Positions 8,505-17,316 of a stretch of 64,000 nt of DNA are shown here, piece after piece. Below the pieces are notes generated by a model. It had not been told where the DNA came from. It worked only from the letters and a program-made list of their open reading frames with translations, and did not search any database. How positions within the stretch are numbered: the stretch's first letter is position 1; the number at the start of each line of letters is the position of its first letter. The translations under genes and the position numbers were made by a program. The stretch comes from Poseidonocella sp. HB161398 (GTDB taxonomy: Bacteria > Pseudomonadota > Alphaproteobacteria > Rhodobacterales > Rhodobacteraceae), in NCBI RefSeq assembly GCF_005870025.1, contig NZ_VATA01000004.1, forward strand, positions 124,001 to 188,000, given 5' to 3'.

Positions 8505-10123
8505 GGCAGGCTCCTTGCTATCCTGCCTCCGAGCCTAGGCTTTTCCGGCCCCGCCGCCAAGCCGTCGCACGGCATGCGCCTTCGCACCGGTGACAGCCCC
8601 GCTCCGCCCCGGGCCGCGGCCAGTGCCCGCAGCGCCGCCCGGCCCTAGGCGGTGACAGCGCCTGGCCCGCTCGTTGTGCGGAGTCGCCGGAACCGGCCGC
8701 AGCGGCACGCGCCCGGAGGCGCCAAAGGAGAGCCCGGCCACGGGGCGCAACCCACCCGCGCGGCCGCGGAACGCCGCGCCCGGCCCGGGCGGCGCGACAC
8801 GCACAGCATGCCTCAAGGGCCCAGCCAGAACCCGGAACCAGCCGCAGCGGCACGCGCCCGGAGGCGCCAAAGGAGAGCCTGGCCACGGGGCGCAACCCAC
8901 CCGCGCGGCCGCGGAACGCCGCGTCCGGCCCCGGCGGCGCGAAACGCACGGCATGCCTCAAGGGCCAGCCAGAGCCCGGGACCGCCCCGCGGCAATCCCG
9001 GATGGCTGCGCAATACCCGTCGCCGCCAGGGATGCCCGCGACGCACGCCGCGAAAGCCAAGGCCCGGAACGCAGGCGGCCGGCACCGGCCTGACCTGCCA
9101 GTTCTGCATGCCCGGTCCTGCGGGCAGCCATCCCGCGGCTGGGCGCCGCTGGCCAGCCGCTTCGCCCCCGGAGGCATTTCGGCGCGCCCGCAAAGGCGAC
9201 GCCTGCCGGTCCGTCCCCCGCCCTTTGGCCAGGACGTCCCCACGGCAATCACCAAACGCCGCCGCCATATCGCAGAGCACCGACCGCAGCCTGCCGCCAC
9301 GCGCCCGGCCCGGTGGCGCAAGCCCACTCGCCACCTCCTGCGTTCGCACGTCTCCCTGCCCCGCCTGCCAGCAATCCTCATCCGGGCCGTCCGCGAAAAG
9401 CCTCTCAGCCTGTCTTCCCGGTCGGCAGAGAGGCGCATCGTCATGCGGCGCGCACTCGAGCGGTCGGCGGCAGCTCCACAGCTCTGCTTGCTGCGGAGAA
9501 TGCCGGGCGCTGCGGGCCGCCTGAGTGCCGCGCGACGGGCTCATCGGGATCAGAGCCGGATGGCGATCGCCGCGGCCTGCGCCATCGCGGACCGGTCGGC
9601 GACCGGAGAGCGGTGCTATCCTGCGGCGATGCACCACCAGTGCTTCGCCCTTCCGCAGATGATCTCGACGGATGCCGCGATTGCATCGGCGCCCGTGGCG
9701 TAGAATCGGCCTGCCGCGGGATTTCCTGACCGAAAGGCAGGCCCGAATTGCCATGGCTTCCAGGTCGATGCGAATCCGGCCGGCCACCTGCCCCCGGCCG
9801 GCGAGACGCAGGTCCATCTCGAGCCCGGCTCCGTTGAGCCCCCTCGCGTCTGCATGGCCGCTCCACCACCGCGCACCCGCGAAGGGCCGTATCGGACCGT
9901 TCCGGCAGCAGGGGCGCCTTTCCGGTACCGCGCGCCTGCCGACTTGGCTACGGGCCCTTTCACCGGCGGCGGAGGGCACGTCCCGCGGCTCTCCCCGCAT
10001 TTCCGCACCGGCCTGCCGGGACCGGCAATGGCCGCCCCCCCGGAGCGGCGCTTTGGCGCCTGCGGGACTGCGGCCCGGAAAAGGGACTGCCCTGCCGGGC
10101 CCGGCCGCGCTAGCCTTGTGCCC
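8505..10123. other. 1.6-kb stretch without a convincing gene
   Basis: Between the tam start and the DUF1697 start I find no open frame with family resemblance or a good ribosome-binding site. All six frames are open for long runs only because of high G+C, and the translations are Arg/Pro/Ala-rich. It contains a 145-bp tandem duplication (8687-8976) and a degenerate earlier copy of part of it near 8575-8590. It could be decayed coding DNA, a long untranslated region, or a site of past insertions. Confidence 0.6.
8687..8976. repeat. 145-bp tandem direct duplication
   Basis: Two copies of a 145-bp unit, 8687-8831 and 8832-8976, lie head to tail. Long identical blocks include GCAGCGGCACGCGCCCGGAG and GCCACGGGGCGCAACCCACC; differences are a few single bases and a 1-bp indel. 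A shorter related block, CGCACGGCATGC, also occurs upstream near 8575. The unit does not look like a known terminal repeat and encodes no recognisable peptide. Confidence 0.8.
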
Positions 10124-10636
10124 ATGACCCGCTATGCCGCCCTCCTGCGCGCCGTGAATGTCGGCGGAACCGGCAAGCTGCCGATGACCGACCTGCGCGC
10201 ACTCTGCCGCAAAGCGGGCTTCGCGGATGTCGCCACCTATATCCAGTCGGGCAATGCCGTCTTCCGCACGGAGCTCGAGGCCGCCGAGGCGCAGGCGGCG
10301 CTCGAGGCGGAGCTGCAGGCCGCGCTCGGCCAGCCGGTCGGCGTCTTCCTGCGCGACAGCCTGGCGCTGGGGAAGATCCTGGCGGAGAATCCCTTCCCCG
10401 GCGCGCCGCCCGCGCAGGTCGCGGTGCTCTTCCTCGCCGGAGCGCCCGCGCCGGATCCCGCGTCCCGCGCCCGCGGGCAAACGGACGAGGAGATCGTGGC
10501 CGGCGCAAGCGAACTCTATATCCGCTATCCGTCAGGGATGGGCCGCTCGCGGCTCAAGCTGCCCGAGATGGCGGAGGGGACGGCGCGGAACCTGCGGACC
10601 GTGGCGAAGCTGGCCGACATGCTCGCCGCGGACTGA
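10124..10636 (+). CDS. DUF1697 domain protein
   Basis: 170-residue protein of the DUF1697 family, function unknown. The N-terminus MTRYAALLRAVNVGGTGKLP, then MTDLRALCRKAGFADVATYIQSGNAVF, is the family hallmark, and the C-terminal LYIRYPSGMGRSRLKL followed by GTARNLRTVAKLADM completes it. Length is normal. It is transcribed alone, away from the gene-less stretch and toward ftsH, with a shared terminator between them. Confidence 0.85.
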   Translation: MTRYAALLRAVNVGGTGKLPMTDLRALCRKAGFADVATYIQSGNAVFRTELEAAEAQAALEAELQAALGQPVGVFLRDSLALGKILAENPFPGAPPAQVAVLFLAGAPAPDPASRARGQTDEEIVAGASELYIRYPSGMGRSRLKLPEMAEGTARNLRTVAKLADMLAAD

Positions 10637-10649
10637 CCCCGGAATGCAG

Positions 10650-10678
10650 AAAGGGCCGCCCCCGGGGGACGGCCCTTT
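10650..10678. terminator. Bidirectional hairpin terminator between DUF1697 gene and ftsH
   Basis: AAAGGGCCG and CGGCCCTTT form a 9-bp stem around a GC-rich loop. A-runs and T-runs at both feet let it work in both directions, which suits the convergent genes on either side. Confidence 0.75.
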
Positions 10679-10699
10679 CCCGATCCTGATGCCTGCCGC

Positions 10700-12619
10700 T
10701 TACGCGGTGGGCTCGGGCTCCATGCCGGAATCCGAGGGTTTCGAGCGGCCCTTGGTCTTCGGGATCGCCGTCACCGAAGGCGCGTTGCCCGAGGGCGTGC
10801 TGCCCTCGTCGTCGTCGCCGCGGTTCAGCGGCTCGCCATTGATCACCTTGGTGATCTCGGAACCGGTCAGCGTCTCGTATTCCAGAAGGCCCTGCGCCAG
10901 GCGGTGCAGCTCTTCGCTCTTCTCGGTCAGGATGCGCGTGGCGGTGGCATAGCCTTCGTCCACCAGCTCGCGCACCTTGGAGTCGATGCGATTCTGGGTC
11001 TCCTCGGAATGGTCCTTGCCGCCGCCATAGGCACCCAGATAGCTCTGCTGCTCATTGGCGTAGTCGACATAGCCCAGTTCCTTGGCGAAGCCGAACTGGG
11101 TGACCATCGCGCGGGCGATCTTGGTCACCTGCTGGATGTCCGAGGCCGCGCCCGAGGTCACGTTCTCCCGGCCGAAGATCAGCTCCTCGGCCACGCGGCC
11201 GCCCATCGCCATGGCGATCTTGGAGGTGTACTTCGTGTAGGTCACGCTGAGCTGGTCGCGCTCGGGCAGCGACAGAACCAGGCCGAGCGCCCGGCCGCGC
11301 GGGATGATCGTCGCCTTGTGGATCGGATCGTGCTGCGGGACGTTCAGGCCGACGATGGCATGGCCCGCCTCGTGATAGGCGGTCAGCTTCTTCTCTTCCT
11401 CGGACATGACCATGGAGCGCCGCTCGGAGCCCATCATCACCTTGTCCTTGGCGTTCTCGAAGTCCTCCATCGTGACGAAGCGGCGGCCGACGCGGGCGGC
11501 CATCAGCGCGGACTCGTTCACCAGGTTCGCCAGATCGGCGCCCGAGAAGCCCGGCGTGCCGCGCGCGATGATGCGCAGGTCGACATCGGGGCCCAGCGGC
11601 ACCTTGCGGGCATGGACGCCCAGGATCTTCTCGCGGCCCTTGATGTCGGGGTTCGGCACCTGGACCTGGCGGTCGAAGCGGCCGGGACGCAGCAGCGCCG
11701 GGTCGAGCACGTCGGGACGGTTGGTCGCCGCCACGATGATGATGCCCTCATTGGCCTCGAAGCCGTCCATTTCGACCAGAAGCTGGTTCAGCGTCTGCTC
11801 GCGCTCGTCATTGCCGCCGCCATAGCCGACGCCGCGGGACCGGCCCACCGCGTCGATCTCGTCGATGAAGACGATGCAGGGGGCGTTCTTCTTGGCCTGC
11901 TCGAACATGTCGCGCACGCGCGAGGCGCCGACACCCACGAACATTTCAACGAAGTCCGACCCCGAGATGGTGAAGAAGGGCACGCCCGCCTCGCCTGCAA
12001 TGGCGCGCGCCAGAAGCGTCTTGCCGGTGCCCGGAGGGCCCACCAGCAGCGCGCCTTTCGGGATCTTGCCGCCGAGCCGCGAGAATTTCTGCGGGTTGCG
12101 CAGGAATTCGACGATCTCCTCGAGCTCGTCCTTGGCCTCGTCGATGCCCGCCACGTCATCGAAGGTCACGCGCCCGTGCTTCTCGGTCAGCAATTTCGCC
12201 CGGCTCTTGCCGAATCCCATCGCGCCGCCGCGGCCGCCGCCCTGCATGCGGTTCATGAAGTAGATCCACACGCCGATCAGCAGCAGGAACGGCAGGAAGG
12301 TCATCAGCAGCGTCGTGAAGCCGGACTGCTCCTGCGGCCGCGCCGTGACCGAGACGTTGTTGTCGATCAGCTGGCTCGTGATATCGGTCCCCTGCGGGAT
12401 GATCGCCACGTAGTCCTTGCCGTCGTTTCCGCGGATCAGCGCCTTTTCGCCGTCGAGCGTCACACTGTGGACTTCCCCGGAATTCACCGAGTCCACGAAT
12501 TCAGAAAAGCTGATCGACCGGGAAGACATGGTCGACTGACCGCCGCTGAACAGGTTGAACAGAGCGAGGATCAGCAGAAACAGGACCACCCAGAAGGCGA
12601 TGTTTCGCGCGTTGCCCAA
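10700..12619 (-). CDS. ftsH: ATP-dependent zinc metalloprotease FtsH
   Basis: Membrane-anchored AAA+ protease (639 aa) that degrades misfolded membrane proteins and short-lived regulators. Two membrane segments ([18 protein letters not shown] and [18 protein letters not shown]) flank a periplasmic domain. Walker A is GPPGTGKT, Walker B is [12 protein letters not shown], followed by the second region of homology [18 protein letters not shown] and the zinc site HEAGH. The start is TTG at 12619, giving [10 protein letters not shown] after AGGAG; longer upstream readings have no support. It follows tilS on the same strand with 76 nt between them and probably has its own promoter. Confidence 0.95.
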   Translation of the reverse strand: MGNARNIAFWVVLFLLILALFNLFSGGQSTMSSRSISFSEFVDSVNSGEVHSVTLDGEKALIRGNDGKDYVAIIPQGTDITSQLIDNNVSVTARPQEQSGFTTLLMTFLPFLLLIGVWIYFMNRMQGGGRGGAMGFGKSRAKLLTEKHGRVTFDDVAGIDEAKDELEEIVEFLRNPQKFSRLGGKIPKGALLVGPPGTGKTLLARAIAGEAGVPFFTISGSDFVEMFVGVGASRVRDMFEQAKKNAPCIVFIDEIDAVGRSRGVGYGGGNDEREQTLNQLLVEMDGFEANEGIIIVAATNRPDVLDPALLRPGRFDRQVQVPNPDIKGREKILGVHARKVPLGPDVDLRIIARGTPGFSGADLANLVNESALMAARVGRRFVTMEDFENAKDKVMMGSERRSMVMSEEEKKLTAYHEAGHAIVGLNVPQHDPIHKATIIPRGRALGLVLSLPERDQLSVTYTKYTSKIAMAMGGRVAEELIFGRENVTSGAASDIQQVTKIARAMVTQFGFAKELGYVDYANEQQSYLGAYGGGKDHSEETQNRIDSKVRELVDEGYATATRILTEKSEELHRLAQGLLEYETLTGSEITKVINGEPLNRGDDDEGSTPSGNAPSVTAIPKTKGRSKPSDSGMEPEPTA

Positions 12620-12671
12620 GGCAATTCTCCTAATTATGGGCCGGCGCAGGCGGGGCCGGCACGTCCCCTCT

Positions 12672-12699
12672 AAGATAGACATACGGGCGTGATCTTCAA
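12672..12699 (-). promoter_or_regulatory. Candidate ftsH promoter
   Basis: On the minus strand TTGAAG and TATCTT are separated by 16 bp, upstream of ftsH, with the -35 hexamer overlapping the tilS stop codon region. The -35 element with a following GAT resembles both sigma-70 and heat-shock type promoters. This is a pattern match only. Confidence 0.35.
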
Positions 12700-13928
12700 T
12701 GAGATAAGAACGATCGTATGAATGCATCCCTGTCGCGGCAGGGCACGGCACGCCATTGTGCGGGAAGAAGCGCAGGCGCCGCAACCAGTTCGCCGTCCTG
12801 CCAGAGGCCCGGCGTGACCTGTGCATGCAGCCAGGACAGGCCCGATTCGCGCCATCCCGGCGCTGCGGAGAGCCCCGCCTCGCCCAGGGCCGCGACAGTA
12901 AGTCCCGCCATCTGCGGTCCGTCGATCCGCCAGCCCGCCCAGATGCCCGGCACGCCGGCGGCCGCAACGCCCTCGAGCGCGCGCGGCTCCGCCTGGATGC
13001 GCAGCCCGCCCTTCTGCGGCACCATCAGGCAGCCATGGAGCGTGTGGCTCCGCCCTGCCGCCAGCGCCGCCTCGGCCTGGCGCAGCGCCGCCAGCCGCGG
13101 CCGGTAGGGATTGCCCGAGACAAAGCAGGCGGCGCCCGCGAGCAGCCGCCAGCGGGTCTCGTCGGGCGCCTGCCACAGCGCCTCGCCCAGCGTCACCGCC
13201 CCGGCCATGGTTCCGGCGATCCGTTCGGCCAGACGCGCCGCTTCGCGCCCCAGCACCTCGCGCGCCGCGGCCATCCGCGCCGCGGTCTCGGCCAGCCCCT
13301 CGGCATCGATGCCCAGATCGCCGCAGGCGGCCAGCATCTGCCGCGCCCGCACCCGGTCGAAGCGCGGGTCGTCATTCGACGGATCGTCCGCCCAGGCGAT
13401 GCCCTCCGACCGCAGCCAGTCGCGCAGGGCGGCCCGGCGCAGGCCGAGAAGCGGCCGCAGCCACAGGAGGCCCGGCTCCGCCCGGCTCTCCGCCATGCCC
13501 GAGAGCCCGTCGACGCCCGAGCCGCGCGCCAGCCGCAGCAGCACCGTCTCCGCCTGGTCGTCGCGGGTATGGCCGAGGCAGACCGCGCCGATGCCGCGCG
13601 CCGCCGCCCAGCCGCGGATCAGATCCTGCCGTGCGCGCCGCGCGCTGTCCTGGAGATTGCCGCTGCGGTCCCAGCCCTGCCAGCAGAGGATGTCGTGGCC
13701 GAGCCCGAGCGCCGCGGCCGCGCGGCCGACCCCGGCGGCTTCCGCCGCCGATCCCGCCCGCAGCCCGTGATCGACCGTGACCACGCGCCAGTCGCGGCCC
13801 GGATCATGGGCCAGCGCGAGATGCATCAGCGCCGTGCTGTCGCTGCCGCCCGAGACCGCGAGCCCGACCGGGCCGGGCCCCGCTGCGGCAAGGCAGCGGG
13901 CAAAGCCCTCCTCGTCCGGCCGCGTCAC
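12696..13928 (-). CDS. tilS: tRNA(Ile)-lysidine synthetase TilS
   Basis: Modifies C34 of the CAU-anticodon tRNA(Ile) to lysidine so that it reads AUA; essential in most bacteria. The PP-loop [14 protein letters not shown] is present near residue 26, followed by [30 protein letters not shown] and the C-terminal substrate-binding region. Length (410 aa) is typical of alphaproteobacterial TilS. GTG start overlaps the cpoB TGA (GTGA), so translation is coupled. Order pal-cpoB-tilS-ftsH is a conserved block. Confidence 0.93.
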   Translation of the reverse strand: MTRPDEEGFARCLAAAGPGPVGLAVSGGSDSTALMHLALAHDPGRDWRVVTVDHGLRAGSAAEAAGVGRAAAALGLGHDILCWQGWDRSGNLQDSARRARQDLIRGWAAARGIGAVCLGHTRDDQAETVLLRLARGSGVDGLSGMAESRAEPGLLWLRPLLGLRRAALRDWLRSEGIAWADDPSNDDPRFDRVRARQMLAACGDLGIDAEGLAETAARMAAAREVLGREAARLAERIAGTMAGAVTLGEALWQAPDETRWRLLAGAACFVSGNPYRPRLAALRQAEAALAAGRSHTLHGCLMVPQKGGLRIQAEPRALEGVAAAGVPGIWAGWRIDGPQMAGLTVAALGEAGLSAAPGWRESGLSWLHAQVTPGLWQDGELVAAPALLPAQWRAVPCRDRDAFIRSFLSH

Positions 13929-14749
13929 CCGCAGGTCTGGCGGGACAGCGCGGTCTGGGCCTCGCCTGCGGCGGGCGTGCCGGGGAAGCGCGCCTCGACC
14001 TGGCCGAGCGTCAGGCAGGCCTCGCGCGTCTGGTTGAGCTGCGCCAGGCTCTGGCCGAGCCCGAGCAGCCCCGCCGAGGCGATGCCCTCGTCCGAGGTCT
14101 CGGTCTGGGTGAAGGCCTCCAGATAGGCGCGCCCGGCATCGGCATGGCGGCCGAGCGCGCTGAGCGCCTTGCCGCGGGCCAGATGCGCCGCAGGCGCCAG
14201 CGGGCTGCGCGGATAGTCCGACAGGAAGCCCTCGAACCCGTCGAGCGCCGCCGCCGGATCGCCGCCCGCGAGCAGCTCCTTGGCCTTGTCGAATTCCGCC
14301 GTCTCGCCGACCGCCAGCTCGGGGCCGGTCTCCGAAGCGGCCGGGGACGAGGGCGACGGAACCGCCAGGCCCGACTGCCCGCCCAGGGGCTCGGGCGGCT
14401 GGATCTGGCCCAGATCGCCGCCTTCGAGCTCGGTCAGGCGGAAATTCAGGTCGCCGACGCGGCGCGTGCCGTCATCGACCACGCGGCCGATGCGGTAGTC
14501 GAGCTCCTCGGTCTGCGCGGTCAGCTTGCGCAGCTCCGCCTCGAGCCCGTCGAGCCGCTCCAGCGCGCCGCCCGAGACCGCGGCCGGCGCCTCGCTGGCG
14601 CCCGAGGGCTCCAGCTCGCGCTTCAGCGCCAGGATCTCGGTATTCAGCGCGCGCAGCTGCAGCCGGATATCGGCCAGCGTCGCGGTCCGGTCCTGCGCCA
14701 GCGCTGCCGCCGGCAGCAGCACCGCGCCCAGTAGCAGCGCCCGCAGCAT
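13925..14749 (-). CDS. cpoB: Tol-Pal system protein CpoB (YbgF)
   Basis: Periplasmic protein that coordinates PBP1B-type synthesis with Tol-Pal constriction. Signal peptide MLRALLLGAVLLPAAALA, then a coiled-coil segment at about 20-110 (LRALNTEILALKRELE, LDGLEAELRKLTAQTEEL), a disordered linker, and C-terminal TPR repeats (FDKAKELLAGGDPAAALDGF onward). Length 274 is normal. It starts one base after the pal stop codon and its stop overlaps tilS. Confidence 0.9.
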   Translation of the reverse strand: MLRALLLGAVLLPAAALAQDRTATLADIRLQLRALNTEILALKRELEPSGASEAPAAVSGGALERLDGLEAELRKLTAQTEELDYRIGRVVDDGTRRVGDLNFRLTELEGGDLGQIQPPEPLGGQSGLAVPSPSSPAASETGPELAVGETAEFDKAKELLAGGDPAAALDGFEGFLSDYPRSPLAPAAHLARGKALSALGRHADAGRAYLEAFTQTETSDEGIASAGLLGLGQSLAQLNQTREACLTLGQVEARFPGTPAAGEAQTALSRQTCG

Positions 14750-14750
14750 G

Positions 14751-15272
14751 TCAGACCCCCGCCCCGGCGGTCACGACGGTCACCGCGCGGCGGTTCTTGG
14801 CATAGCAGCTCTCTTCCGAGCAGACCTCGATCGGGCGCTCCTTGCCGTAGCTGACGGTCTTCAGGCGGCTGGCGGAAATGCCGCGCGAGATCAGGTAGTC
14901 ATAGACCGCGCTGGCGCGGCGCGCGCCGAGGGCGAGGTTGTATTCGCGGGTGCCCTGCTCGTCGGCATGGCCCTCGATCACCGCAGTGAAGGAGGGGTTC
15001 GAGGACAGCCACTGCGCCTGGCCGTCGAGGATGCCGCGGGCTTCTGCGGTCAGGCCCGAAGTGTCCACCGGAAACAGCACCCGGTCGCCGACGCGGGCCT
15101 GGAAATAGGCCGGCGAGGCGGGGTTGGAAATGCCGTCGGCTCCGCTGCCGCTGCCATAGCCGTAGCGGTCGCCGTTCAGATCGGTGCTGCCGGCGAGGTT
15201 GTCCGCGCGGTTGCTGCAGGCCGATGTCAGCCCGAGGGCCACGATCAGGCCCAGGGAGGCGATGCGATTCAT
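14751..15272 (-). CDS. pal: Peptidoglycan-associated lipoprotein Pal
   Basis: Outer-membrane lipoprotein (173 aa) that anchors the envelope to peptidoglycan. Lipobox LTSAC near residues 15-19 marks the lipidated cysteine. The C-terminal OmpA-like domain has GHADEQGTREYNLALGARRA, the peptidoglycan-binding motif, and SYGKERPIEVCSEESC. Start ATG at 15272 has an AAGGGT-like site. It heads the pal-cpoB-tilS-ftsH block. tolB, which usually precedes pal, is not upstream; a rhodanese gene is there instead. Confidence 0.93.
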   Translation of the reverse strand: MNRIASLGLIVALGLTSACSNRADNLAGSTDLNGDRYGYGSGSGADGISNPASPAYFQARVGDRVLFPVDTSGLTAEARGILDGQAQWLSSNPSFTAVIEGHADEQGTREYNLALGARRASAVYDYLISRGISASRLKTVSYGKERPIEVCSEESCYAKNRRAVTVVTAGAGV

Positions 15273-15385
15273 GAATGGACCCTTAATTCCACTGCTCGTA
15301 TTGACAGACTGTTTAACAGATCGCTGCGCACCCCACCACTGCCACTCTGGGTCACGAAGGCTTGATCGCGGCACCTTTCCGCCTG

Positions 15386-15745
15386 TCAGCCTGCGGCCAT
15401 CCGCTGCGGCGCGCCAGTGGCCATGTCGGTCCCGATATAGGGCAGCCCAGCCGCCTTCCAGGCGCCGAATCCCCCCTCCATATGCGCCAGCGGCAGGATG
15501 CCGGCCGCCATCGCCCGCTCGGCCACCCGCGCCGAGCGCAGGCCCGAGCCGCAATGCAGCACGATCCGCTTGCCCTGCTGGGAGGGCAGCGCGCCCGGCA
15601 CGAAGAAGGCCATCGGCATCAAGAGCGCGCCCTCGACATGCTCCAGCGCGAATTCCGCGGGGGTGCGCACGTCGATCAGCACGATCTCGCCGCCGTCGAG
15701 CGCCGCCTTGACCTGCGACGGGCTCCAGTTCTCGAGCTGGGACAT
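15386..15745 (-). CDS. Rhodanese-like domain protein
   Basis: 119-residue single rhodanese domain. IVLIDVRTPAEFALEHVEGA is the CH2A region and IVLHCGSGLRSARVAE carries the active-site cysteine loop (CGSGLRS), so sulfurtransferase activity with thiosulfate or a persulfide is plausible. Start at ATG 15745 (MSQLENW) has AGGTGG upstream; the longer frame above it has no support. Cytoplasmic, since no signal peptide is seen. Confidence 0.85.
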   Translation of the reverse strand: MSQLENWSPSQVKAALDGGEIVLIDVRTPAEFALEHVEGALLMPMAFFVPGALPSQQGKRIVLHCGSGLRSARVAERAMAAGILPLAHMEGGFGAWKAAGLPYIGTDMATGAPQRMAAG

Positions 15746-16037
15746 CGGGACCACCTTTCCTCTGCGTCCCGCCGGGATGCGGGATCTGGCAGGGTCCAGA
15801 TAGGCGCAGCGCCGGGCGGCGCACAGATGCGAACTGTCGCATGCAAGCCGGAATGCCGGGAAGTTGGTTAAAATCCCCGCTACTTGACGCGGCGCAGCGG
15901 GCATCGGAGGCGCCGAAGTTTACGCCCTGTTCAGCCTGGCTGCGCAATCTCCGCGGGTGACACCCGGGCGACGGCCGCCGCGCCATGCGGATCCCGCCGC
16001 CGCCCCGGACCCAGACATCCCGGCATTGGAGGCCGCC

Positions 16038-16313
16038 ATGAAAAAGACTTTCCTCGCCACCGCCCTTATCGGCGCGCTGGCTGCAAACATGTCCCTTGCC
16101 CAGTCGGCGGCCCTCGTCGAGGCCACCCAGGCCGCGGGCGGCGCAGGTGCCAGCGCAGGTGCGGGCGCAGGTGCGGGCGTCGGAGCCGGCGCGGGGCTTG
16201 CCGGCACGATCGGTCCGGTGGCCATCGGCGCGGGCATTGCCGCGGCGGCTGCCATCGGCGTTGCCGTCGCCATCGCCGCGCAGAGCAGCAGCAGCTCCTC
16301 CACCACCCAGTGA
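16038..16313 (+). CDS. Small Ala/Gly-rich secreted protein
   Basis: 91-residue protein with a signal peptide (MKKTFLATALIGALAANMSLA). The mature part is made of Gly-Ala repeats (GAGASAGAGAGAGVGAGAGL) and one hydrophobic segment (VAIGAGIAAAAAIGVAVAIA), ending in a Ser/Thr run (SSSSSSTTQ). Composition resembles YjbE-type exopolysaccharide-associated small proteins, but that is a resemblance only. Start ATG follows GGAGG at good spacing. It is followed by a kilobase without a gene that contains the 42-bp repeat array. Confidence 0.6.
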   Translation: MKKTFLATALIGALAANMSLAQSAALVEATQAAGGAGASAGAGAGAGVGAGAGLAGTIGPVAIGAGIAAAAAIGVAVAIAAQSSSSSSTTQ

Positions 16314-17316
16314 TCCTGCGGGCACGGGGACGGCCGGGCACCGCGCCCGGCGGCCCCGGACCGTGCGGTGCCTCCCGCTTCGCCGGCCGCGTGCGGGCGG
16401 GCACCGCGCGGGCAGGACCGGCCCGCCCCCGACAACCGGACCGCAGGGGAGCAATGTTCCCCGCAGGCTCCGGCGCAGCTTCCCTGACGACAGACTTGCG
16501 CACGGAGGTCGGTGCGGGAGGCTGGAGCGACAGAGTTTCCGCAAATTTCCCGCTCGTGCGGACCCTTGCGTGAGCGGACCCTTGAGTGAGAGGCCATGCG
16601 CGACGGACGATGCGCGAGGGGCTACGCCCGATGGACGAAGTACGAGCGCCTTGCTCAAGCGACCACGCACGTTGGACGAGGTGCGAACGCCTTTGCTCGA
16701 CGGACCAAGCACGGTGGAGGAGGTGCGAACGCCCTTGCTCGAGAGACCACGCGCGTTGGACGAGGTGCGAACGCCTTTGCTCGAGGGACCACGCTCGGTG
16801 GACGAGATGCAAGCGACCTTGCTCGAGGGATCACGCACGTTGGAGGAGGTGTGAACGCCTTTGCTCGACGGACCATGCGCGATGGACGAGGTACGAGCGC
16901 CCTTGCTTGAGGGCCACGCGCGATCGTCTCGGTGCAAGCGCCTCTGCAATAGGGGCAACGCGCGATGGATGATTTTGCGTACGCCTATGCGCGAAGGCCT
17001 AAGCGCGATGGACGAACCGCTCGCGCTATCGCGTGCGGATCCCACAACGAACAGGTCTCAGCCGGTGGCCGCTGACCCGATCTCTTGCAGTGCCTTGCCC
17101 CAGGCCAGCTGCCAAAGCAATCCGTCCCCGGGCCTGGCACATGCAATGCAAGCCATTGACGGTGGCCGCCGGAAAGCGGGCCTCTGGCAGGCGGCGCGGA
17201 CAGCCCGTCGCAGAATGCGAAACGGGCCGCCGGCTTGCCTGCCTGCGGCCCGCTGATATCTCGCCGGCGCCTCGGCCGGGTCCGGACCGGAGCGCCCGGA
17301 GGCGCCCCGGTCCCGC
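16314..17316. other. 1-kb stretch without a convincing gene
   Basis: Apart from the repeats listed separately I see no gene. A 16-bp unit GCGGACCCTTGCGTGA occurs twice in tandem (16558-16589, one base different) just before the 42-bp array. At the far end, 17286-17311, an 11-bp imperfect hairpin (ACCGGaGCGCC / GGCGCcCCGGT) lies just past the dctM stop and may end that operon. Confidence 0.6.
16618..17036. repeat. 42-bp-period tandem repeat array (about ten units)
   Basis: Units begin at 16618, 16660, 16702, 16744, 16786, 16828, 16870, 16912, 16953 and 16995. Spacing is 42 bp except one of 41. The best conserved core is TGGACGAGGTGCGAACGCC followed by TTTGCTCGA; the middle units (16660-16911) match closely and the outer ones decay. 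No spacers interrupt them, so it is not CRISPR. Because 42 is divisible by 3, several frames stay open: one plus-strand frame repeats EVRTPLLEGPRALD and one minus frame repeats GPSSKGVRTSSNVR. None has a convincing start, and units contain stops in some frames, so I treat it as non-coding. Confidence 0.85.

Noticed and set aside
8813-10480. A 555-codon minus-strand frame across the gene-less region and DUF1697
   Set aside because: It is Arg/Gly/Ala-rich, runs antisense to the clear DUF1697 gene, contains the 145-bp duplication and has no ribosome-binding site or family resemblance.
16618-17036. The 42-bp array as a CRISPR locus
   Set aside because: The units are contiguous, with no variable spacers, and no cas genes are present.
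15273-17045. A 764-codon minus-strand frame that runs through pal and the 42-bp array
   Set aside because: Only its 3' 173 codons (pal) are real. It runs through the rhodanese gene out of frame and has no start signal. Open frame reflects a repeat length divisible by three.
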